Shown piece by piece: positions 10,745 through 21,987 of a stretch of 64,000 nt of DNA; positions within the stretch are counted from its first letter, which is position 1, and the number at the start of each line of letters is the position of its first letter. Source of the DNA: Sequoia sempervirens (taxonomy: Eukaryota; Streptophyta; Pinopsida; Cupressales; Cupressaceae); assembly GCA_007258455.2 (NCBI GenBank), contig VDFB02139074.1, forward strand, positions 1 through 64,000. Reading direction: 5' to 3'. Made by a program: the position numbers and the translations under genes. Under the pieces are notes generated by a model. It ran no database searches and was not told the DNA's origin. It saw only the letters and a list, made by a program, of their open reading frames with translations.

Positions 10745-11543
10745 GGGTATGTGCAGGATCATCATGGAAAAAACATGCCCTTCAGTGGCGAAAAATTTAG
10801 AAAAAACAAAGTTAGGCAACTTGATGTAAAAATTTGAATATTTTATCTTTATTATTTAAAAAATATGAAAGAATAGATTTTTTAGCAAATTGAATGTAGT
10901 TTCTAAACTACTGGGTTTATTTATAAAAAAAATCTATATGGTGAAAATTTGAAATTTCAATGCAATAGTACTTAAATTTCAAGGAAAAAATAAGTAGGTG
11001 TCTGTCTGACCACCCTAACCACAATAAAATGATGACATTTTTTTACAATATTTTAGATACAAGTAGAGGACTCATGTCTTGATGTGATGCATATTTTTTT
11101 TATAATTGGTTTCCATGTAGATAATTAATTATGATTTTTTTATTACAACTTTTAAAAAATATAAAAACTCGTATGTCTGACCACCTTAACCTGGTCAAAA
11201 CTTCATCAAATTCATTTTATTGTTTTAAATCCTATAGTATGGGAAGCATAGAATGTGACACATATTTTTGATTCAAAAAATGTGAGACCATTTGAAAGCT
11301 ATAGATGTTTTCAATCAGACTAGATCAATCGGGACTTTAGTCGTAATTCAAATAGAAAATGAATAATAATAATTTATTAAATTCAAAGTAAAGCATAATT
11401 TATATTGGTGAAAATTTGAGAATCTCCTTTAAAAATCCTTTTCATTTCATCAATTTTGGGTAAGAAAAAAGTCGTCAGCCACACACCCTACACATACCCA
11501 TCATATCGCTACTTTTTAGTCCATCATGATCCTGCAAATACCC
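10745..11543 (+). mobile_element. Non-coding inverted-repeat element, copy B
   Basis: The ends GGGTATGTGCAGGATCATCA and ATGATCCTGCAAATACCC form terminal inverted repeats. It is flanked by ATTT on both sides, a possible 4-bp duplication. At 799 bp it is colinear with copies A and C in the same orientation. It includes TAGGTGTCTGTCTGACCACC and TATGTCTGACCACCTTAACC. It has no coding capacity. Confidence 0.7.
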
Positions 11544-11820
11544 ATTTCCATTAGTTTTAAGTTGAGTATGTCTTGATGAAAATCATAATTTTTTGAGAAA
11601 TTTTAGAAAATCATATAGCATGCAAAATATAATATTGTGATGATTTATAGAATTTTGTATAAATGGGCCACCACACCAATGAATATATTAAGTGAACTAA
11701 AGAACATAGGCATTTTTCTAAAAGAATATTCTTTTTTGGACTAATCGATACTATCTCATAGGGGAATTTTATCACTTTTTTTGTACAAAAGTAGGAAACT
11801 ACCCTTTTCCCTTGATGTCA

Positions 11821-11830
11821 AAGGGGGAGA
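11821..11830 (+). other. Upstream polypurine tract copy
   Basis: AAGGGGGAGA within TGTCAAAGGGGGAGATAAAA, 47-48 bp before a second copy. Repeated polypurine tracts before the 3' LTR are a known Sirevirus trait. Confidence 0.6.
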
Positions 11831-11867
11831 TAAAATGAAACATATGGTAAGTTTTGTTATCAATGAC

Positions 11868-11878
11868 AAAGGGGGAGA
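11868..11878 (+). other. Polypurine tract next to the 3' LTR
   Basis: AAAGGGGGAGA, 15 bp before the 3' LTR start, in the context ATCAATGACAAAGGGGGAGA that is typical of plant copia elements. It primes plus-strand DNA synthesis in the family. Confidence 0.75.
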
Positions 11879-11893
11879 TTATTTCAAAAGTGT

Positions 11894-12390
11894 TGTTAAT
11901 GTGTTGTCATTGATGTCAACTCATGTTGCTATTACAAATGCACTAGTCTTTAATGAAGAATTTGGATGATGTTGATTAGTATCATCTATATAGTTGCACC
12001 CTATCTTCTAAAGTTCATGGATTGATGATTAATTTATTGCTACATATGTTTTCTATTGAAATTTTTTACATGGGATATGAAGAGAATTTATTAGGTCTTC
12101 AAAATTTTAAAGGAACAAAGAATTACATCTCAGAATCTTAGTCAAATTCTCTACATTTATTCACCAATAAAATAGTGTCCTTGTGGATTTTAGGATAGCT
12201 CAAGATAGCTATGACGCATGCATGACCCAAGTTTTAGTACATTTAAGTGTTACCACAACACTTTTCTAGTGTTAGTAGAATAAGAATAATTTAGTTTTTG
12301 TGAATGGTTGCTTGAGGTAAAATAGAATGTCTTTGTACTTCATTGTAGTATCTTGTTCAAGGTTTTGTGGTTTTTTATTTACATTCATAT
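11894..12390 (+). repeat. 3' LTR of the Sirevirus-like element, left piece
   Basis: Starts TGTTAATGTG and matches the 5' LTR from 3904 to about 4400. It is cut at CATAT (12386-12390) by the nested chromovirus and resumes at 18433. Confidence 0.75.
12386..12390. repeat. Left TSD (CATAT) of the chromovirus
   Basis: CATAT is repeated exactly at 18433-18437, directly outside the second LTR. The paralogous 5' LTR of the host element has a single CATAT here. Confidence 0.9.
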
Positions 12391-13099
12391 TGATGTAGGA
12401 GCATCCAGTGGTGTAAGGGCAATCTTGCATCACCCAAAAATAGTTAAATTTCAAGTTTCTTGGTTTTTAAATGTTTTTACATTTTTGGATACCCTTTTCA
12501 TCATAATGAAATTCCCAATTTATGGTTTTTATTTTTTGTTCCAGCGTTGAAAGATATTGCAGTTTTAGCTTCCCAGATTTGCACCTAAAAATCTTCTGAG
12601 TGGGATTTGAGGCACTTAGAGCCCATGGATCGGCCATGAAACTTGTTGAAATTGGCATAGAAAATTTTGAGCGTGTTTTTGACTTTGAGACCTTTCCAAC
12701 GGTTCAAACGGTTCACGAATCAGAGTCTCGGATCAAAAGTTATGGCCCCAGGAAGTTGGCACACTTTCTAGAAGATACCATGGCAAATGCTCTTTTGAAA
12801 TTTGAACTTCATGTTGTAAATTTTTGGTGCCAAACTGCCTAAACTCAATTTGAATGTTGTTTTGGCTCCAAACTAATGAGGAGCTCTATTTATGGGTGGG
12901 TTTTCTAATTTTTGGGTAGCTTTTTGGGGACAAGCTCGCATATTGCGAAAGGGTTATTCTGTAGCTTTTTGTAGCTTGCATGTGTTGTAGAACTTGGGGA
13001 TTTGAGATCCTCTGCATGTAAGAAGCTCCATTTTCTGAATAATAAAATTATTCTCCTATTTGTGGCTTATTTTCTATGTCTCGGGTTGCACCCTCATCA
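12391..13099 (+). repeat. 5' LTR of the chromovirus
   Basis: Runs from TGATGTAGGAGCATC to GCACCCTCATCA, 709 bp, matching 17724-18432. It contains AATAAAATTATTC about 55 bp before its end, a plausible polyadenylation signal. Confidence 0.92.
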
Positions 13100-13101
13100 A
13101 G

Positions 13102-13114
13102 TAGTATCAGAGCC
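13102..13114 (+). other. Primer-binding site of the chromovirus
   Basis: TAGTATCAGAGCC begins two bases after the LTR. It matches the tRNA-iMet site TGGTATCAGAGCC except for TGG to TAG, the same G-to-A change seen across this element. Confidence 0.8.
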
Positions 13115-13198
13115 AGGTTTTTCTTGAGCATGTGGACAGATCACCGATCATGAGGCAGTTCGCACCAGGACCATGGTTGTGGGTCGAGGTCAAGAAAG

Positions 13199-14359
13199 AT
13201 GCCTCCAAGGGTGATGCCTGGTAGGCATGGGGGTACCAAAGGTGGTCGAGGCGGCAAAGATGCTGGTGGAAGAGATGCACTGGTAGGCCTCCAGAGACAG
13301 GTTGATGTGTTACAAGAGCAGTTGAGAAGAGGGAGGAAAGTGAGGATGAAGGAGAGGAAGAAGAAGCAATTGATCAAGACCAAATGTGGCTAATAAGGGC
13401 CATTTCGAAGATTGGGAAAAGACCCAAAGCAGAAGTCCCTAGTTATTACGGAAGTCTGAACTCGAAAGAGTTGATCGATTGGATCAACAAGCTAGAAGAA
13501 TATTTTGAGTATGAGGAAATAGAGGAACCAGATCGGGTTAAGTTTTCCAAAATGAAGTTGAAGGGCCATGCCAGTATTTGGTGGAAAGAGGTCCAGTTGG
13601 AAAGAAATCGAAGAGGAAAAGTCAAGATCACCAGATGGGATCGCATGGTAGAGAAACTGAAGAAGCAGTTCATACCAGTGGACTATGAGTTAGATCCTGT
13701 TGAAGAAATTGCAAGGGTTGAAGCAAGGAAGCAGATCTGTGAAAGAATATACTGAATATTTTCACAAGATAATCATCAGAACGGTTCACACAAAGGCCAA
13801 TAAGGAGAAGGTAGCCTGATATCTTAATGGGTTATGACCAAGCATTCAGGAGGAGTTAAGCCTAGTCAAAATGACCACCATTGAGGATGTGTATCAGTTT
13901 GCTCTAAAGGTGGAAGAGAAGCTAAACAAAAGATTCGATGGCAAGCAAAAAGGACGAGGAGGTCAAAGCAGAAGGGGCAATGGAAGACCTTCAGGAAGCC
14001 AAAATGATGATGAAAAGAAAAGTGAAGATGTAGGTACCAGCATAAGCCAAAGGAATGCCAACTTCTACCACCCTCATGATCAAAACAGTGGTGATCAAAG
14101 AGGTAGAGGACAAGGGAGATATGGACAAGGATCTGGAAGAGGTGGTTTCAGAGGAACGTGTTTCCAGTGTGGTGAAGAAGGGTATCAAGCCTATGAATGT
14201 CCACAACACCAAGGAAGGGCAAAAAAAAGGCCAGAAGGTCGTGGAAGGGTTGCGCATGCAGATGAGGAGACTCAATCTGAACATTTAGATGATACTAACA
14301 AGGGAGAAACCCTAGTGATTAGGAGAGTCCTAGTGACTGAAGAAAAGGAACTAGAATAG
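13199..14359 (+). pseudogene. gag: Chromovirus gag
   Basis: Gag builds the virus-like particle. Pieces in order are a basic Gly-rich start (13199 on), a frameshift near 13335, then the capsid-like domain at 13384-13755 with SYYGSLNSKELIDWINKLEEYFEYE, the WWKEVQ motif and FIPVDYELDP. A second frameshift follows near 13740, with a TGA where Arg would be expected (near 13818). From 13871 comes the C-terminal part with a Gly/Arg-rich RGRGQGRYGQGSGRGG linker and one zinc knuckle, CFQCGEEGYQAYEC, in which the family's His is Tyr. The frame ends at a TAG after ELE but reads on into protease, as expected for one gag-pol polyprotein. Confidence 0.88.
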
Positions 14360-14371
14360 AGGAAGAATCTG

Positions 14372-14866
14372 TTTTGCACAAGGTGCAAGTGTGAAGGAAA
14401 ATGTTATGATGTCATTATTGACCGTGGGAGCACTGATAATTTGGTGTCAGAGGAGATGGTCACAAAGTTGAAGCTGAAGAGGGAAATGCACCCACATCTG
14501 TATCATATTGCCTGGTTGTAGAAAGACCACAAAGTTTTGGTCAATGAGCAGTGCCTAGTAAAGTTCAAGATCGGGAGCTACCATGATGAGGTACTCTGTG
14601 ATATCATCCCCATGGATGCATGTCACATGTTGTTGGGGAGGTCGTGGCAGTTCGATAGGCGAGCTATACATGATGGCCATGCAAAAACTTATTCCTTGAC
14701 AAAGGATGGGGTTCGTCACAAGTTGAAACCCCTGAAGGAGATCAAAGAAAAGGTATGCAGTAGTGATAGAATTTGTTATGTAGATGGAAGAAAATTTTTA
14801 GAAGGTATGAAGCATGAGCGCAGGTGTTATGCATCGATTCCTAGAATGAGAGTAATGAGGGGATAG
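14372..14866 (+). pseudogene. pro: Chromovirus aspartic protease
   Basis: Retropepsin domain cleaving the polyprotein. The active-site region reads VIIDRGSTDNLVSEEMV, where families have D-[ST/G]-G, so the triad is altered to D-R-G. Downstream are VNEQCLVKFKIGSYHDEVLCD, then IPMDACHMLLGRSWQFDRRA, the characteristic gypsy flap/C-terminal block. A TAG stop replaces Gln near 14520, between HIAWL and KDHKV. Confidence 0.85.
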
Positions 14867-14869
14867 TGG

Positions 14870-15819
14870 AGAAGGTTCCGTACAGTTTCGATGTTGATGA
14901 GCTCGTGGATATTGTTTCTAATAATGTAATTCGAGGTTTTACCGGACAAGGAAGATCAGCCATCGATCGGACTTGATTCAGGAGCCGCTTTACAACAAGG
15001 TGTTTCATGAATGACTCCGCCAGAAATGAGGAGTTGAACGTACGTCTGGCGAGTTGTTGAGAAAGGGTTTGATATGGAGAGAGTTTGAGTCCACAGTGCA
15101 CTGCAGCATTCAGAACCAAAGAAGGATGGGGAGGGAGGATGTGTACGATTCTTGTTACAAACAAGATAACAATCAAGTACGATTTCCCCGCCAAGGATGG
15201 ATGACCCTACGGATCTGCTGAGTGGAGTCATACTACAAAGATTGATCCTAAGAGTGACATCACCGCATCCATATTCGGTAGGAGATGACGGAAGACTTCC
15301 TTCAAGACCAAAGAGTGGCTTGCACGAAAGTGGTTAGTCATGCCCCCTTTGGCTAACTAATGCACCAAGCACATTCATGCACCATGAACGAGGTACCAAA
15401 AAAGCAATTTCTAGGGAAGTTTTTTTATTGTGTATTTAGATGATATTTTGATTTTTAGTAAGACGTTGGATGAGCATCTGATGCATATTTGGAGAACCTT
15501 TGAGAAGTTAAGAGAAGAGATATTGTTGATTAATCTGAAGAAGTGCAGTTTTGTGAAGAGGGAGTTAGTGTATTTGGGGTTTGTTGTCTCAGCAGAAGGT
15601 CTCAAGATGGACCTAGAGAAGGTGAAGGCTATTATGGAATGGCCTACCCCAAGAACTGCTACTGAGGTGAGATCTTTCCATGGTTTGGCTAGTTTTTATA
15701 GAAAGTTCATTAGAAACTTTAGTAGTATTTGTGGACTCCCGACTAAAACAATGAGAGGTGATAGAAAAGAATTCAAGTGGAGCATTGGAGCGGAAAAGAG
15801 TTTTGAACTATTGAAGTAG
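14870..15819 (+). pseudogene. pol: Chromovirus reverse transcriptase
   Basis: The N-terminal two thirds (14870-15420) is scrambled by many one-base deletions. Fragments such as MTPPEM, SEPKKDG, TNKITIKY and KTSFKTKEWLA appear in alternating frames. From 15430 the frame is open for 129 codons and contains the catalytic YLDD (15432-15443) followed by ILIFSKTLDEHLMH, LNLKKC-like INLKKCSF, LGFVVSAEGL and the thumb/connection AIMEWPTPRTATEVRSFHGL. A TAG near 15817 (after FELLK) interrupts the link to RNase H. Confidence 0.88.
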
Positions 15820-16260
15820 AAGGTAATAGAGCAACCTGTTCTAGCCCTCCCAGATTTCAACAAGGTGTTTCAGGTGGATTTTGATGCTAGTGGTTGTGCC
15901 ATCGGAGCAGTGTTGAGCCAATAAGGTAAACCCATTGCCTATTTTAGTGAAAAGTTAAATGATGCCAAGAGAAAGTATTCTGTATATGATCAGGAATTTT
16001 ATGCAATAGTTCAAGCTTTAAAGAAATGGAGACATTATTTGTTTCCAAAGGAATTTGTTCTATATACTGATCATCAGGCCTTGTAGTACCTAAATAGTCA
16101 GGGAAAATTAAATCAGAGGCATATGAAATGGGTAGAGTTTTTACAGAGTTATACCTTTGTTTTGAAACATAGGAGTGGGAAGTCAAATAGGGTTGCAGAT
16201 GCCTTAAGTAGGAGGCATACATTGATGACAAAGATGCAGATTGAAGTGGTTGGATTCAAT
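15820..16260 (+). pseudogene. pol: Chromovirus RNase H
   Basis: RNase H of the gypsy type: [18 protein letters not shown] (first catalytic Asp), [20 protein letters not shown] (Glu), LYTDHQAL (Asp) and the closing KSNRVADALSRRH. Stops at LSQ*GK and QAL*YL both fit Gln to stop by C-to-T. It removes RNA from the RNA-DNA hybrid in the family. Confidence 0.88.
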
Positions 16261-17490
16261 GAACTTAAGACACCGTGATGCAAGAAGATCCCACTTTTGC
16301 GCAGGCTTGAAAGCTTGCAAGGAACCCGCTACGCTGGACAGACAAGGTGGCTAGATTTCATAATCTGTGATGGCATGTTATTTAAGGGAAGTCAATTGTG
16401 TATCCCGAGGAGCCTCCCAAGGAGGGAGAACCGATAAAGGAGAAGCATGGGCTGGAGGAATGGCGTGACATTTTGGTCGATAAGACCATTGCCACTATTA
16501 GTGAGCATTAATATTGGCCCTGTCACAGATGTGAAGAAGTTTGTGCAAAGCCATAGAGTATGTCGATGGCTAAAGGAGGAGCCGTATCACAGGCCGACAT
16601 CGTTCTTACTTGTACCCTTCGCAGAGGCCATGGAGTGATATATAAGTATGGACTTTGTTCTTGGTTTTCCAAGGACACAACGAGGGAATGATTCAGCCTT
16701 TGTGGTGGTTGATAGGTTTTCAAAGATGGCGCATTTCATTCCATTTCAGAAGACCCATGATGCAGTCCACATTGCTGTCTTGTTCTTCAAAGAGGTGGTG
16801 AGGCTACATGGTCTGCCAAAGAGTATTGTTTCAGATCAGATCAAATTCCAGGGGGGCACTTTTGGAGGACCTTGTGGAAGAAGCTGAAGATAGAGTTGAA
16901 GTTCAGTTATACACACCATCCACAAATAGATGGGCATACAGAGATTGTTAACAAGAGTCTAGGTAACCTACTGAGATGTTTGGTAGGAGATAAACCCAAG
17001 GGATGTGACTTGATCTTACCCCAGGCAGAATTTTCTTACAATAATTATGTCAACATAAGCACTGGTAGATCACCATTCCAGATTGTGTATGGAGGTAGCC
17101 CCAGAACAGCTCCAGAATTGAGGAAGATGGACCAAGAGAAGAAACAAGCGTTGAAGTCAAGATTTTATGCTAACACATCAAGGATATACATGAGAAGGGT
17201 AAGAGAACATATTAACAAGATGAATATGCAAAGCAAGGCTACAAGCAGACGAAGAGGAGGTATAAGGAGCTTCAGACAGATGAAGTGATGGTCCACTTGA
17301 GGAAAGAAAGGTTTCAAAGTGAAACATATAACAAATTGAAGATGAAGAAGTTCGGTCCTTGTAAAATTTTGAAGAGGTATGATTCAGGGAATGCATATGA
17401 GGTAGAGTTGCCAGATGGATTCAACATTTCCCCTGTGTTCAACATTTTAGATTTGACAAAGTATCATGAAGGTGGCAGGAAGTACTAATG
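16261..17490 (+). pseudogene. pol: Chromovirus integrase
   Basis: The zinc-binding N-terminus (16290-16640) is broken by deletions: fragments WRDILVDKTIATISEH and CHRCEEVCAKP-like pieces sit in different frames. The core starts at 16648 ([20 protein letters not shown]). The first Asp is in MDFV, the second in IVSDQ, and the Glu in DGHTEIVNKSLGNLLR. A one-base insertion in the G run near 16853 splits the core between KFQGG and [17 protein letters not shown]. The C-terminal part at 17285-17488 (KMKKFGPCKILKRYDSGNAY) matches the gypsy GPxxI region. Confidence 0.85.
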
Positions 17491-17690
17491 ATGGAACAGT
17501 GTGGGATTCCAGCACCTACTTCAGAAAAGGAGATTGAGGAAATCTTGGATAGTCGTGTGGGAAGGAGTACCAAAAATAGGTAGTATGAAGAATATCTGGT
17601 GAAATGGAGAGGAAGGCCTATGGAAGATTCATCCTAGCTATCTAAGGCAGTGGTTCAGCGGTTGGGTTTTCCTCAACCATCTAAGATGTG
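17491..17690 (+). pseudogene. Chromodomain at the integrase C-terminus
   Basis: EEILDSRVGRSTKN, then YEEYLVKWRGRPMEDSS and VVQRLGFPQPS, follow the plant chromovirus chromodomain pattern (xEYLVKWxGxPxEDxSW). Two TAG stops stand where Gln (before YEEYL) and Trp (after EDSS) are expected. In the family this domain steers integration toward particular chromatin. It ends about 35 bp before the 3' LTR. Confidence 0.82.
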
Positions 17691-17723
17691 ACAGGGTCAC
17701 TTCTCAAAGTTACCCTGGGTGTC

Positions 17724-18432
17724 TAATGCAGGAGCATCTAGTGGTGTAAGGGCAATCTTGCATCACCCAAAAATAGTTAAATTTCAAGTTTCTTGGTTTT
17801 TAGATGTTTTTACATTTTTGGATACCCTTTTCATCATAATGAAATTCCTAATTTATGATTTTTATTTTCTGTTCCTGGGTTGAAAGATATTGCAGTTTTA
17901 GTTTCCCAGATTTGCACCTAAAAATCTTCTAAGTGGGATTTGAGGCACTTAGATCCCCTAGATCGGCCCCAAAACTTTCCAAAATTGGCGTAGTGAAATT
18001 TGAGTGCGTTCTTGACTTCGAGACCTTCCCAACGATTCAAACGGTTCGCGAATCAGAGTCCTAGATCAAAAGTTATGGCCCCGGGAAGTTGGCACACTTT
18101 CTAGAAGATACCATGGCAAATGCTCTTTTGAAATTTGAACTTCATGTTGTAAATTTTTGGCGCCAAACCGCCTAAACTCAATTTGAATGTTGTTTTGGCT
18201 CCAAAATAATGAGGAGCTCTATTTATGGGTGGGTTTTCTAATTTTTGGGTAACTTTTTGGGGACAAGCTCGCATATTGTGAAAGGGTTATTCTGTAGCTT
18301 TCTATAGCCTGCATGTGTTGTAGAACTTGGGGATTTGAGATCCTCTGCATGTAAGAAGCTCTATTTTCTGAATAATAAAATTATTCTCTTGTTTGTGGCT
18401 TATTTTCTGTGTCTCAGGTTGCGCCCTCATCA
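17724..18432 (+). repeat. 3' LTR of the chromovirus
   Basis: 709 bp, starting TAATGCAGGAGCATC (TG mutated to TA) and ending GCGCCCTCATCA. No clear polypurine tract precedes it. Confidence 0.92.
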
Positions 18433-19736
18433 CATATAGATAGTGTTCCCACTCAGTTCATGTTTCATGTGATTTGGTTCACCAATGATTTTTATGCATA
18501 TGATTGTGTGTTGTCAGTGATTCAACAATTTGTAAAGTTTATTTTATTGGTGATATAATGACTTGTGTCAACAAGTAATTTCTTGAAACTAAGTACAAAG
18601 GGGTTATGAGAAGTATGGTTAGGTCTCTTTTTATTCACTGAAAGGTATGCAAGTTTATAATTTTGATCTTTTCATGTACCGTTGTTCATCTGAAATTGAT
18701 ATTTTAGGTATTAGGTATTTTCTCTAGCATGAAATGATCTGAATTGACAAAAGAAATGCACATGAATATTTTGAATGGAATATAGTGTTCATGACATGGG
18801 CCACATGATTTTAATTTTTTCCCTTTAGTACCACTATTTGGCCTGAAGACAATATGAAGGTTAAGTGTATGTTGAGTTGACTTGACATGTTGAGAGGTTT
18901 ACGAAAATTGCTTGGTAGGGTGTAGAAGTAAACAAATGTATGATCAGATAAAAATTTTCATTTTTATCTTTTAGCATATGTCACATTTGATTTCTACCTA
19001 GCATGAAGGTATTGGGGTCTGACATACATGGCTATTGAATATATCAAATTATATGTTTCATCTTGATCAACAAAGGAGAAAGTTTTTGAAGCTTGTGAAT
19101 GATATAATTAAAGGATCAATATAATTCATTTTTTTGTAAATATATAATGATTTTGTAAATTTAATGTGTAAATAAGGAATCCATAAAATATGTCTTATAA
19201 TAAAGTGTGGAGAACATTAGTTCAACAATGATGTTGCTACTAAGAGAATTTATTATTTTTTTGATGAGAGAAGAAAGGTATTTTGGTATTGTAAAGATTG
19301 ATGGAATAATTATGTAGAAGCAAGATGATATTGCAAAGCTTGGAAAGGTCAGAAAAAAGTTGAGGTGGTCTACTTTTCTGAGAATAAGTATTAGAATCAA
19401 ATCAATATATTTGTATATAGGTTCTTGAACCTCATTTTTGTAAATGTTGTTGTTCTTGAGGGATTTATAGAATCCTTTGGGTAGTATCCCATAATTTTTT
19501 TTATAAACAATCTTTTCATTTGTGAGGGTAGATTTAGACAATAGATCCAAGCAGCTTGCTCATCGTGGTTTCTCCCTAGTAGGGGTTTCCATGTATATTT
19601 GGTGATATGGTTGTGTTCTTATGTGTTATTCTTCTTACCATGCATTAAATGTTTGCTTTTGATTAAATTATGTTGGAGGTGAATAATTTTTTTAAGTATT
19701 GATTCACCACCTCTCTCAGTACTATTATGTTCAACA
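18433..19736 (+). repeat. 3' LTR of the Sirevirus-like element, right piece
   Basis: Resumes at CATATAGATAGTGTT exactly where 12390 left off and matches the 5' LTR from about 4397 to 5964, ending GTTCAACA. TAACT follows as the right TSD. Confidence 0.75.
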
Positions 19737-19957
19737 TAACTAGCACAAACAATTGCTTCCATATGAGAGGCTTCATGGGCATTGCCTAGGTTAACACGAA
19801 GGGTAGGGGAATCTAGAGGGATAGAACAGTTGGTCAACAAGGGAGACTTGGAGGCTTCATAATAGTCTTCTTGAATAGGAGAGCTTCAAGTGGAACTTCA
19901 AGGGAGGGGTAGTAGGAATCGTCAAAATTATCTAAAATAGAGATCTGAATGTGGTAA
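19737..19957 (-). pseudogene. Upstream part of the reading frame split by the copia element
   Basis: The minus-strand frame includes FDDSYYPSLEVPLE, then after a shift SPIQEDYYEASKSPLL, TNCSIPLDSPTLRVNLGNA and HEASHMEAIVCAS at the junction. Its continuation is at 3903-3240. Function unknown; composition suggests a structured soluble protein. Confidence 0.45.
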
Positions 19958-21398
19958 AAAAAAACTAGTTGTATTAGAATGTTAATTCCAAAAAAATATT
20001 ATTAATTTGTTATTTATTTATTGTTACTTTATTAAAGGTTAATCATGCATATGTACACTCCCAAGGAATAGATATTACATATTTTAACAATCCTTCACAT
20101 GTAAAGTAAATTATATATTAAAAAAAAATCATTCATCAACCAACATTTGATTTAGGCTTTTATTTTTGAAATAAACATAAGTCTATAAATTGTTATAAAT
20201 AATGCATAAAATTATTAAATATACACTTAAAGAGATATATATCCAATTAACATGACAAAGTATTGCAATAAAATTCTGAATTAGAGAAAGATAAGAAAAC
20301 CATGAGACAATGATTTTTAATGGAGAATTGTTGAATGTGTAGATAAATATGATCTAAAACCAATTTTTTCTTGTATGAACACATAGAGGATAACCAAGTA
20401 ATATGAATTCAAAGGAACCCTTGCTCTAAAATTTGAAAAACACATTAAATAGAGAAAAAAAGTCAAACAAACTATTAAATTTCCATATTGAAACCAATGT
20501 TATAGCTCCTTGTATATATTTGCTCCTTATATCTAGAAAAAGAACTCATAGTTTTGAACCTTAGGTTTATCATGAGAGACCTATAATTATGAAACATACA
20601 TGTCTATGATATTTTAAGCGTCTCAACTTATTCAATGTATATTTCAGATGAGGATTTATATAGATTTTTAGCTTAATATACAAATTGTCTAGATTGTCTT
20701 TTATATTAGATGGTTGGGACGAATTTTCATATGAGGAGGGATATGAAGGATGAAAGTGGATAGCCATGGTTATATAAATTTTATGGAGGATTAATTAGTT
20801 TCTATTTTTCTTAAGGGAAATGGAAGCAGGTGGAGTCTTGAGGATGATGAAATTAGATGTTCAACATTGAACTTGAGAGGAGGGATAGGATGCACACACG
20901 TATATTATTTAGGGGAGTTTAAGTGGATGGCCAATATGGAACTTGAATGAAGGGTTAAGACATAAATGGTTGATTTATGTGTTTTATTGGTGAGGTGGAA
21001 ATTATTATAAAAATATTGGTATAAGGAATTTGAATTATGATAATTAATTACATGATAATTTATCTAATGAATTACTAATAGAAGCAGGTCAAGTTAATTT
21101 TTTTATATTAAAAATAGGTGGCAGAAAATATATATATATATATATATATATATTAATTTTAATAAATTAAAATTTTATAATTCAATTAGCTACAGGTAAA
21201 AGTCCTCAAAAATATTTTAAGCCCAAACAATAAAACCAAAGGAATGATACAAAAGAACCATTTAACATAGGAAATATATAGTTATAATTATTATTTAGAG
21301 GAAACAAAGGATTCATTATTCAATAGACAAGGAAATGTAGGTTCTAGAGTGGTAGAGGCTTTAGTAGGGACTACTAGCTATGGAGGAGGACCATGTGT
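19958..21398. other. AT-rich stretch without genes
   Basis: No frame or domain is seen. It contains a (TA)n run at 21128-21153. The 20570-20767 minus-strand frame has no recognisable motif. Confidence 0.5.
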
Positions 21399-21680
21399 AT
21401 AGAGAAAGTGCAGGGTACTAAAATATTTAGAGAGGCCTTGGGAGAAAAAACTCCATAATTTGGCCCTAGTGAAAATGTAGGGAGTGCAAAAAGGATATGA
21501 GAATATCTTGGAAAACTCTTGTCTATATGCCAACAAATATGTAGTAGACACCATAGGAAGATTTTACCAATTCATTGTAAAAGAGGTGAAATAGGAGAGC
21601 CTTCATCATGAAAACATTGTAGATTATCATAAAATGATGGTAAACAATAGGGATTACAAGGTAATTATACATATAACTAG
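21399..21680 (+). pseudogene. Short coding-like relic with TAG stops
   Basis: One frame reads KCRVLKYLERPWEKKLHNLA, a TAG, GVQKGYENILENSCLYANKY, VVDTIGRFYQFIVKEVK, a TAG, then ESLHHENIVDYHKMMVNNRD. Both stops are TAG preceded by Lys/Met contexts that suit a lost Gln. No family recognised. It may be part of an older element now cut by copy C of the inverted-repeat element. Confidence 0.35.
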
Positions 21681-21987
21681 CTAACACCAAGTTTAGAAAG
21701 TCCTTGTCCTACACTAAATACATTAATTTAGAAACTAAAATGAAGGTTATATTAAATTAATGGATGTCCTCAAAATCTTTGTAAAGTATATGTGGTCCTA
21801 GAAATTTATTGGCTTATTCCACATTAGGAAATCAAGATAGAATATGTGCTACTAAATCACCAAATTTAATAGCCCTAAGATAGGAATCTCCCACTTTTGA
21901 GGTGGTAGGATGAGCTACCTATTTTTTATGGTTATTTTTATTATGAGGATATAGAGTGATATCCTCAAATGAGAAAGATGATTTTGA

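Larger units (their letters stand above)
12391..18432 (+). mobile_element. Complete but decayed Ty3/gypsy chromovirus, 6,042 bp
   Basis: Both LTRs are 709 bp, with an exact 5-bp TSD, an initiator-Met-type primer site, and gag, protease, RT, RNase H, integrase and chromodomain in the usual gypsy order. By eye the LTRs differ at about 50 positions (about 7%), some 40 of them transitions. The coding region has many in-frame stops, mostly TAG at places where Gln or Trp is expected, and two stretches dense in one-base deletions (14870-15420 and 16260-16640). It cannot move without help. Confidence 0.93.
3904..19736 (+). mobile_element. Sirevirus-like Ty1/copia retrotransposon, decayed, hosting a nested chromovirus
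   Basis: Two long direct repeats flank it: 3904-5964, and 11894-12390 plus 18433-19736. The left repeat is followed by an initiator-tRNA-Met-type primer site and the right one is preceded by AAAGGGGGAGA tracts. Both repeats end GTTCAACA or close to it. The interior holds a gag relic with CCHC zinc knuckles and an extra coiled-coil-like frame, but no protease, integrase or RT that I can see. Long LTRs, Met PBS, repeated polypurine tracts and an extra 3' frame are features known from Sireviruses; the lineage call is inference. The LTRs are far more diverged from each other than those of the nested element, so this insertion is the older one. Confidence 0.7.

Noticed and set aside
7618..11543. 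Copies A and B as LTRs of a small element around 8387-10744
   Set aside because: Copy C and fragment D occur alone elsewhere, and the ends are inverted repeats rather than TG...CA ends with a primer site.
12353..12842. Open frames at 12353-12550 and 12600-12842
   Set aside because: They lie within the chromovirus 5' LTR, and the matching LTR does not preserve them.
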